Shown one piece after another: positions 6,195 through 10,959 of a DNA stretch of 10,959 nucleotides (position 1 is its first letter; every line of letters begins with the position of its first letter). The notes below the pieces were generated by a model that searched no databases, was not told where the DNA came from, and saw only the letters and a program-made list of their open reading frames with translations. Origin of the DNA: Clostridia bacterium (GTDB lineage Bacteria; Bacillota_A; Clostridia; Oscillospirales; CAG-272); NCBI GenBank assembly GCA_017935805.1, contig JAGBGV010000052.1:1-10959 (forward strand), written 5' to 3'. The position numbers were made by a program, and so were the translations under genes.

Positions 6195-7859
6195 ATGACA
6201 AAATCAAAGAAGATCATGTTAGCGGTTGCTATCGTGATCATAATTGGACTTCTTGTATATGCTGCTGTTACAGGTGCTGCAAAGGGAACAGTAGACTGTC
6301 CCGATTGCGATGGCGTACTTGACGGTGTATCTTGCGAAACCTGCGGTGGTGCAGGTGCAATTCGTGCGACATTGTGGGCGCTTTTGCCTCCCATTATTGC
6401 TATCGGTCTTGCTCTTATTACCAAAGAGGTTTACAGCTCTCTCTTCATTGGTATAGTTTCCGGCGGACTTCTTTACTCCGACTTCTCCTTTACAGGAACA
6501 ATTGACGGTGTGATCAACGACGGTCTTATCTCTGCAGTATCAGGTACGGCAGGTATCTTTATCTTCCTTGTCGAGCTTGGTATTATTGTTGCTCTTATCA
6601 ACAAGGCAGGCGGATCTGCAGCTTTCGGTAATTGGGCAAAGACACACATCAAGTCCCGCGTTGGTGCGATGCTTGCGACTTTCCTTCTTGGCGTGCTCAT
6701 TTTCGTTGATGACTATTTCAACTGCCTCACAGTTGGATCTGTTATGCGCCCCGTTACAGACAGCAAGAAGATCTCTCGTGCAAAGCTTTCTTACATAATA
6801 GACGCAACCGCTGCTCCTATCTGTATGATCGCTCCCATTTCATCTTGGGCTGCTGCAGTTGCAAGCTATGCAGAAGAAGGTCAGGGTCTCAAGCTCTTTA
6901 TCAGCGCTATTCCTTATAACTTCTATTCTATCCTTACACTTGTATTTATCGTTGCGATCTCTCTCATGAAGTTCGACTACGGCTCAATGAGACTTCATGA
7001 ATATAACGCACTTTATAACGATGATCTTTATACAAGCGGCGAAAAGAGCGAGGCTGTTGAAGTAACACCTTCCTCAAAGGGTAAGGTAATAGACCTTGTT
7101 ATTCCGATCATTCTTCTTATCGCATTCTGCATTCTCGGTCTCGTTTACGTTGGCGATATCTTTGACGGCGCAAACTTTGTTGATGCATTTGCAAACACAG
7201 ATGCTACAGTTGGCTTACCTTGGGGTTGCCTTATCGCTCTCGTGCTTATCATTATCTACATGCTTAGCCGTGGCGTTATCTCTCTTAAGGAATCTATGGA
7301 ATGTATTCCTCAGGGCTTTATCGCAATGGTACCCGCGATCCTTATTCTCACATTTGCCACATCCCTTAAGAACATGACAAGCGGTCTTGGTGCAAAGTAT
7401 TATGTTGGTGACCTTATGGCAGGTCAGGCTGAAGCACTTGGCTCACTCCTTCCCGCAATCATCTTCCTCGTAGCTTGCGTTCTTGCTTTTGCTACAGGTA
7501 CATCATGGGGTACATTCGGTATTCTTATCCCGATCGTAACAGCTATTTTCCCCGCAAACTCCGAACTTCTCATCATCGGTATGTCTGCTTGCCTCGCAGG
7601 TGCGGTTTGCGGCGACCACTGCTCACCCATTTCCGACACAACGATCATGTCCTCTGCCGGCGGTCAGTGTAACCACCTCAATCATGTGTCAACACAGATG
7701 CCTTATGCGATAACAGTAGCGGCAATATCCTTTGTAATGTTCGTTATCTCCGGATTCGTTCAGAACTTCTGGATCTGCCTGCCTCTCGGTATCGTGATCA
7801 CAGTTGCCACACTGTTCGTTATCAAAGGTATTACCAATAAGAAGCCTGTTCAGCAGTAA
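6195..7859 (+). CDS. NhaC-family Na+/H+ antiporter, cargo of the element
   Basis: 554-residue polytopic membrane protein of the NhaC group (COG1757-like), predicted to exchange cations or organic ions for protons across the cytoplasmic membrane. Signatures include VDDYFNCLTVGSVMRP (171-186), IIDATAAPICMIAPISSW (201-218), GTSWGTFG (435-442) and GDHCSPISDTTIMSS (473-487). Residues 7-25 form an extra N-terminal membrane segment. A cysteine motif C35-x2-C38-x8-C47-x2-C50-G-G-A-G then precedes the transporter domain; it resembles DnaJ CxxCxG zinc repeats and is unusual here. The ATG at 6195 is chosen for GGAGG just upstream and because a start at 6108 would lie in the promoter. Codon use is strongly biased, like glyQS and unlike the recombinase, suggesting high expression or host origin. 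The transported ion is not determinable from sequence. Confidence 0.92.
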   Translation: MTKSKKIMLAVAIVIIIGLLVYAAVTGAAKGTVDCPDCDGVLDGVSCETCGGAGAIRATLWALLPPIIAIGLALITKEVYSSLFIGIVSGGLLYSDFSFTGTIDGVINDGLISAVSGTAGIFIFLVELGIIVALINKAGGSAAFGNWAKTHIKSRVGAMLATFLLGVLIFVDDYFNCLTVGSVMRPVTDSKKISRAKLSYIIDATAAPICMIAPISSWAAAVASYAEEGQGLKLFISAIPYNFYSILTLVFIVAISLMKFDYGSMRLHEYNALYNDDLYTSGEKSEAVEVTPSSKGKVIDLVIPIILLIAFCILGLVYVGDIFDGANFVDAFANTDATVGLPWGCLIALVLIIIYMLSRGVISLKESMECIPQGFIAMVPAILILTFATSLKNMTSGLGAKYYVGDLMAGQAEALGSLLPAIIFLVACVLAFATGTSWGTFGILIPIVTAIFPANSELLIIGMSACLAGAVCGDHCSPISDTTIMSSAGGQCNHLNHVSTQMPYAITVAAISFVMFVISGFVQNFWICLPLGIVITVATLFVIKGITNKKPVQQ

Positions 7860-7872
7860 ACTTAATAAAATT

Positions 7873-7904
7873 GTCCGTTATCCATTAGGGTAGCGGACTT
7901 TTTT
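7873..7904 (+). terminator. Intrinsic terminator of the antiporter gene
   Basis: An 11-bp stem, 7873-7883 with 7888-7898 and including two G-U pairs, closes an ATTA loop and is followed by six T residues (7899-7904). It sits only six bases before the right attachment arm, so it should keep antiporter transcription from running into cotJ as antisense. On - the tail is AATTTTATT, a weaker possible stop for the truncated cotJ transcript. Confidence 0.92.
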
Positions 7905-7910
7905 GCTCAA

Positions 7911-7945
7911 TTTTGGATATTCAGTACCTATATCGGTCAGTATGC
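7911..7945. other. Right attachment site (attR) in cotJC
   Basis: The element arm TTTTGGATATTCA (7911-7923) is followed by the core GTACCTATA (7924-7932) and then cotJC coding sequence. Joined with the left arm it gives a 34-bp near-palindrome, as expected of a serine-recombinase attP. Outer limits are estimates. Confidence 0.85.
7924..7932 (+). repeat. Core direct repeat, right copy
   Basis: GTACCTATA, identical to 4463-4471. On the minus strand it encodes the end of Asp60 through most of Thr63 of CotJC. Confidence 0.88.
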
Positions 7946-8111
7946 CAGCTACGTCGCGGTTTGGCATGACATAGCGCTGGTTAAGATATCTCATTGATGC
8001 GCCGAGCTCTCCGTCGGGTCCGCCAAGCTGTGTCAGAATCAGCTTCGCGAGAGCAGGATTGGGATTTTAGATCTTAACAGGGTACTGTAACTTTTTTTCA
8101 TATATCCACAT
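7924..8111 (-). pseudogene. cotJC: Spore coat protein CotJC, 5' part, with in-frame stop
   Basis: The minus-strand frame starts at the ATG at 8111 with MWIYEKKLQYPVKI, the typical CotJC opening. It meets TAA at codon 15 (8067-8069), then continues as NPNPALAK, LGGPDGELGASMRYLNQRY and AGILTDIGT up to the core repeat. Relatives usually have Lys where the stop is, so AAA to TAA is the simplest change. Glu35 (in GPDGELGA) is the first predicted metal ligand. No ATG, GTG or TTG occurs between the stop and Glu35; the next start is Met40. Beyond the core the frame enters the element and stops at 7878-7880. AAAGGA lies about 10 bases before the ATG, and cotJB ends 21 bases upstream. Reconstructed with the 3' part, the gene has 209 codons. 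Confidence 0.92.
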
Positions 8112-8132
8112 AGTTCATTATTCCTTTCTGAT

Positions 8133-8378
8133 TCAAAGCTCCCAAGGCCAAGGCTCGCTAACCCATTTCCAGCAGTCAGCGGACTCATTTGTGTACATTG
8201 TCAGCGGACCGTACTTTTCCTCATAGCAGGCAACAGCATCCTTGTACAGCTTGCGGTATTTGTGATAGTGGCGAAGTGCAGCGCGGCAATTGGGATGAGT
8301 GTCAAGATACAAAACAGTCTCGGTAACAACAAATGAATAGTTCTGTATTAGTTTTAATAGTTTTTTCTGCTCGTTCAT
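8133..8378 (-). CDS. cotJB: Spore coat protein CotJB
   Basis: 81-residue spore coat protein, second gene of the cotJ operon. Diagnostic segments are TETVLYLDTHPNCRAALRHY, KYRKLYKDAVACYEEKYGPL and the C-terminal WPWEL, which match CotJB along its length. In Bacillus subtilis the CotJ proteins are made in the mother cell and CotJA and CotJC depend on each other for coat assembly; a similar role is inferred here. The ATG at 8378 is preceded by AAGGAG (8391-8396) at 12 bases. An upstream in-frame TTG at 8420 would overlap cotJA and lacks a ribosome binding site. It lies 32 bases after the cotJA stop and 21 bases before cotJC, so it is in one transcript. It is intact. Confidence 0.92.
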   Translation of the reverse strand: MNEQKKLLKLIQNYSFVVTETVLYLDTHPNCRAALRHYHKYRKLYKDAVACYEEKYGPLTMYTNESADCWKWVSEPWPWEL

Positions 8379-8410
8379 AATATTGTTGTACTCCTTAATA
8401 TTCAGCTTTG

Positions 8411-8806
8411 TTATCGACAACTGCCGCCGCAGCCGTGGTAGAATGGCTTGTAAAGCTCGGTGAAGATAGTGCCGTGTGACATTGCATCATCGTCGCAGTA
8501 TAGGTTCTGCCATTCCTGGTCTGGGGTATATGACATTGCAAGAGGATAGCCTGAGAGACAGTTTTTCTTTGCACAAGCTTCATGGCAGTTCTCACTGTCG
8601 TTTCCACCGCCTACGTTGTTTTCCTGCCTGGGCATGATTGGTGTATGGGGGACTGCACAACTGCAACCGACTTTTGTCTGCCGTCTTGCAGATTTTCCGT
8701 ATTCGCCGTAAGCACAGCCGGATACTTCTTCCTCATTCAGGATACGCAGAAGCATATCGTCATCGATCCGTTCGCGGGGAGTGTTGTAATTTTTTCTGTA
8801 TTCCAT
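8411..8806 (-). CDS. cotJA: Spore coat associated protein CotJA, Cys-rich N-terminal extension
   Basis: 131-residue first gene of the cotJ operon. The CotJA domain is the C-terminal part, from YPLAMSYTPDQEWQNLY (residues 87-103) through SHGTIFTELYKPFYHG (110-125), followed by CGGSCR. About 85 residues precede this domain, longer than the compact CotJA I know from Bacillus. The extension holds Cys31, 48, 50, 74, 78 and 83, with three more cysteines later, nine in all, which could serve disulphide cross-linking in the coat. No signal peptide is seen. The ATG at 8806 is the only good start; GGAGG lies upstream at a rather long 15 bases. The gene is divergent from rnhA. Family assignment is firm; the role of the extension is unknown. 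Confidence 0.88.
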   Translation of the reverse strand: MEYRKNYNTPRERIDDDMLLRILNEEEVSGCAYGEYGKSARRQTKVGCSCAVPHTPIMPRQENNVGGGNDSENCHEACAKKNCLSGYPLAMSYTPDQEWQNLYCDDDAMSHGTIFTELYKPFYHGCGGSCR

Positions 8807-8861
8807 GATCTTAGAATAATTCCTCCGAGATAGTTTGAGAACGCTTCACATTCTCATGTGC

Positions 8862-8869
8862 AGTATATG
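8862..8869 (-). promoter_or_regulatory. Possible sporulation-sigma (SigE-like) -10 for cotJA
   Basis: On the minus strand CATATACT resembles the SigE -10 (CATAcaaT type) and lies 56 bp before the cotJA ATG, giving a leader of about 50 bases. No clear matching -35 was found, so support is weak. Operon expression by SigE is known for B. subtilis cotJ. A TGAGAA/TTCTCA inverted repeat (8836-8856) would fall in the leader. Confidence 0.35.
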
Positions 8870-8916
8870 TAAAGAAAGTGGCGGGAGACACAAAAAAGTT
8901 TTCTTGCGGTCATCAC

Positions 8917-8945
8917 TTGTAAAAGGCGGCGGAATGTGATATACT
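8917..8945 (+). promoter_or_regulatory. Sigma-A promoter of rnhA
   Basis: TTGTAA (8917-8922), a 17-bp spacer, then TATACT (8940-8945), with GGAG at 8968-8971 before the rnhA ATG. The leader is about 25 bases. It is divergent from the cotJ operon. Confidence 0.8.
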
Positions 8946-8976
8946 TGTCCTTGAAATAATACTGATCGGAGAAATT

Positions 8977-9420
8977 ATGCTTCACGTTGATATATATACG
9001 GACGGATCATGCCTGAAAAACCCCGGACCCGGCGGATGGGGCGCAATACTTGTCTATAAGGGACTCGAAAAGGAGCTTTCAGGCGGCGAACCTGATACAA
9101 CTAATAACAGAATGGAGCTGACAGCCGCTATAGAGGCGTTATCCGCGCTGAAGAAGCCTTGCGAGGTTACTATGACTACAGACTCAAAGTATCTCTGTGA
9201 CGGCATTGGGAAGGGCTGGGCTGCATCCTGGAAGAAAAAGGGGTGGCGAAAAAGCGATAATTCTCCCGCGCTCAATCCCGACCTTTGGGAAAAATTGCTT
9301 CAGCTTTGCGAAACACATACAGTAGAGCTTGTTTGGGTAAAGGGTCACGCAGGTCATCCTTATAATGAGAGATGTGACGAGATGGCGCAGGCAAGAGCAA
9401 GGGAATACCAAAATGACTGA
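8977..9420 (+). CDS. rnhA: Ribonuclease HI
   Basis: 147-residue nuclease that cleaves the RNA strand of RNA-DNA hybrids, for example at R-loops and replication primers, in the cytoplasm. All catalytic residues of type 1 enzymes are visible: Asp9 in [17 protein letters not shown], Glu47 in NNRMELTA, Asp69 in TTDSKY, His124 in [13 protein letters not shown] and Asp134. The basic substrate-binding protrusion ([17 protein letters not shown], about 81-97) is present, as in E. coli RNase HI. Length is normal. The start ATG follows GGAG by five bases and a sigma-A promoter. The stop overlaps the start of the DUF1294 gene by eight bases, so the two are co-translated. Confidence 0.97.
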   Translation: MLHVDIYTDGSCLKNPGPGGWGAILVYKGLEKELSGGEPDTTNNRMELTAAIEALSALKKPCEVTMTTDSKYLCDGIGKGWAASWKKKGWRKSDNSPALNPDLWEKLLQLCETHTVELVWVKGHAGHPYNERCDEMAQARAREYQND

Positions 9421-9697
9421 TACAGTTTCGATAATTGCCGCAATATACATAGCTGTGATCTCGCTTATTGCAATTTTTGTTACAGTCATTGACAAAATAA
9501 AAGCGCGGCATGGAGAATGGAGAATCTCCGAAGCCGCACTGATTATTATTTCTGCACTTGGCGGTTCTGTCGCCATGTACCTTACCATGCACATAATACG
9601 TCACAAAACAAAGCATATGAAATTCATGGTTGGCATACCGATAATATTACTGTTTCAAGTGATAGCTGTAGTATATGCTGTTACTCGTTTACTCTGA
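9413..9697 (+). CDS. DUF1294 family small membrane protein
   Basis: 94-residue integral membrane protein of unknown function. Hydrophobic segments lie at about 5-26, 42-60 and 70-91. The DUF1294 pattern is clear: a DKIKA motif after the first helix, RISE (37-40), [19 protein letters not shown] (48-66, with two glycines and the His-Lys-Thr), then F-x-x-G-I-P. The ATG at 9413 lies eight bases inside the end of rnhA, with AAGGGA about nine bases upstream. An ORF start at 9365 would add only out-of-frame rnhA sequence. The 3' end overlaps the convergent ComEC gene by 17 bp. No function can be assigned. Confidence 0.88.
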   Translation: MTDTVSIIAAIYIAVISLIAIFVTVIDKIKARHGEWRISEAALIIISALGGSVAMYLTMHIIRHKTKHMKFMVGIPIILLFQVIAVVYAVTRLL

Positions 9698-10959
9698 TTA
9701 CTTGCCTGAAGACACCTGAATCATAACAGCTTCCACTTGTATCCACATATGCCCTTGTGTCAGCATCCATATGCTCATACGCATCCGTGCTTACTATCAT
9801 AACCTTCGGTTCACTTCCAAAGCTGATTCCGAAGGTCTTTTTATATACCGGACTGTGCACACCGAAGATCACACAGTCTGCATCATTCACAGCGGACTGC
9901 AGATCTTCTTTTGACTCATTGAATGCGCCCGAGAGAATGACAGTACTCTCATTATTTATCTCGATCTCAACCGCAGTGATCGGGTGAGATGAGCGCGAGA
10001 CGTAAGTACGCTCGAACATTGTTATCACGGAATCCCCAAACATAAACTGCCCGCCAACAGGGAGCGTCAGTATATCAATATTCCTCTCTTCTGCTAAAGC
10101 ATATAGTGAATTGTATAATCCTTTTTCACGCTCGTCGATAGGCTCAGGCAGAATTACGCCGCGTAGGATTTCTCTGTCACTTATGCGAGATAGGAGCTGA
10201 ACGTGCTTGTTGTGATAATGAGTGAACATAAGATATTCAATCTCACACAAATGCATCTCTTCAGCTTCTCTTATTAGGTTAGAGGCAAAGCTGTAAGACC
10301 CGTCGGAAATATCGCATATCAAAGCCTCACCGCCTGCTTTAATAACAAAGCCGTCATTCTTCTTTTCGGTTATGTAGGTAAGATAAACATTCTTGGCGTC
10401 ATTCACTTGAACTGCAAATACCGTACCAAAAAATGCAAGACACACAACGATGGATGAGAGGAAAACGGGTAATCGAGCTTTTGCGTGAACCACCGGAAGA
10501 ATGATGAGCAGTACTGCTATCGGGACAAGAAAATAGATACTGAATGAGTAATTAATTCTCAGCATTACCCACTCCGCAGATGAAAAACAGGCAGAAATAT
10601 TGCAGAGAAGATCGGTAAAAGCTCCAATACAGTGTGCAAGAAGCGGCGTAAATATCATAAGCGGGTACAGAATGAGATACGTAGCCGACAGGTACATGAA
10701 TACGGTGATCATAGGGATGAATATGACGTTTGCAGGAATCGATATTAGAGATATTTCACCAAAATACAGCCATATTATCGGCATTGTCGAGAGTGTAACC
10801 AGTGTTGTGAGAACAACCGTCTCAATAATAGAGAACAATATTCTTAATAGCTTACTCCGACGCGGTCTGATCCCGGTCTTTTCTTTCAGATCACGGTATA
10901 CAGAACCTTTCAGCGACTGAAACATAATACAGCTGTAGGTTGCAGTAAACGAAAGCTGC
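9681..10959 (-). CDS. ComEC/Rec2-like DNA uptake protein, C-terminal part
   Basis: Partial gene; the frame stays open to the right edge, reading QLSFTATYSCIMFQ, a typical ComEC membrane segment, so the ATG at 10925 is internal. About 425 residues are visible. First come several transmembrane helices of the Competence domain (including LISIPANVIFIPMITVFMYL and YFLVPIAVLLIILP). A C-terminal metallo-beta-lactamase-like domain follows, from about VYLTYITEKKNDGFVIKAGG to the end. ComEC forms the inner-membrane channel for transforming DNA, and its MBL domain is proposed to degrade one strand. Here the metal motif reads HYHNKH (10203-10220), where HxHxDH is expected, and the later SGD position reads SGAF (about 9921-9932), so two metal-binding aspartates appear lost. 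The protein may be a catalytically silent variant. Confidence 0.87.
   Translation of the reverse strand, partial: QLSFTATYSCIMFQSLKGSVYRDLKEKTGIRPRRSKLLRILFSIIETVVLTTLVTLSTMPIIWLYFGEISLISIPANVIFIPMITVFMYLSATYLILYPLMIFTPLLAHCIGAFTDLLCNISACFSSAEWVMLRINYSFSIYFLVPIAVLLIILPVVHAKARLPVFLSSIVVCLAFFGTVFAVQVNDAKNVYLTYITEKKNDGFVIKAGGEALICDISDGSYSFASNLIREAEEMHLCEIEYLMFTHYHNKHVQLLSRISDREILRGVILPEPIDEREKGLYNSLYALAEERNIDILTLPVGGQFMFGDSVITMFERTYVSRSSHPITAVEIEINNESTVILSGAFNESKEDLQSAVNDADCVIFGVHSPVYKKTFGISFGSEPKVMIVSTDAYEHMDADTRAYVDTSGSCYDSGVFRQVIRVNE

Larger units (their letters stand above)
4463..7932 (+). mobile_element. 3.46-kb serine-recombinase element interrupting cotJC
   Basis: The element lies between two copies of GTACCTATA (4463-4471 and 7924-7932). 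One core plus the intervening DNA is 3461 bp. It carries, all on +, a 63-aa coupled small protein, a 444-aa serine recombinase and an NhaC-type antiporter with its own promoter and terminator. The flanks are the two halves of one cotJC gene on -, and collapsing the repeats restores the reading frame and a conserved motif without a base gained or lost. Serine recombinases cut and rejoin conservatively, which fits an exact in-frame junction. The plan resembles sporulation intervening elements such as skin in sigK, but no phage structural, replication or conjugation genes are present. Whether it still excises is unknown. Confidence 0.93.

Noticed and set aside
4472..7923. GGATATTC arms as terminal inverted repeats of an insertion sequence
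   Set aside because: No DDE transposase is present, and the arms flank a shared 9-bp core in the pattern of serine-recombinase attachment sites.
8379..8420. TTG start at 8420 for cotJB
   Set aside because: It would overlap the cotJA stop and lacks a ribosome binding site, whereas ATG at 8378 follows AAGGAG and fits family length.

Overview
The window looks like chromosome of an endospore-forming Clostridia-type Firmicute, possibly in or near the Oscillospirales/Ruminococcaceae. That placement is inferred from the cotJ spore-coat genes, a single-chain glycyl-tRNA synthetase, AGGAGG-type ribosome binding sites, TTGACA/TATAAT promoters and moderate GC; no rRNA is present to fix the taxon. No tRNA, rRNA or CRISPR array was seen.

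Layout. Bases 1-2590 hold a co-directional housekeeping run on +: the end of glyQS, a LacX-type aldose 1-epimerase and rsmA, with 17-18 bp gaps, closed by a hairpin terminator. A convergent YegS/BmrU-type lipid kinase (2591-3469, -) follows with its own extended -10 promoter. Next is a monocistronic rpsU (3653-3829, -), with a consensus sigma-A promoter and a clear intrinsic terminator. At the right, the minus-strand cotJA-cotJB-cotJC operon starts near 8806, divergent from rnhA and a DUF1294 membrane protein (+). A ComEC/Rec2-like gene enters from the right edge (-).

The central point is that cotJC (manganese-catalase-like spore coat protein) is split in two. Its first 63 codons lie at 7924-8111 and the rest at 4021-4471. 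Between them sits a 3461-bp element bounded by a 9-bp direct repeat (GTACCTATA at 4463-4471 and 7924-7932). The element carries a 63-aa small protein translationally coupled to a serine recombinase, then an NhaC-family antiporter with its own promoter and terminator. Joining the two repeat copies restores the CotJC frame exactly through the conserved I-G-T-E-E-L-A-H metal-binding segment. The two element ends together would form a near-palindromic 34-bp attP.

This is the architecture of sporulation-gene intervening elements such as skin in sigK, but very small, in a different gene, and with a transporter as cargo. There is a complication: the 5' half of cotJC has an in-frame TAA at codon 15. 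As written, even precise excision would not give a full protein. Either the stop is a sequencing error, or this is a decaying copy of a once-excisable interrupted gene.
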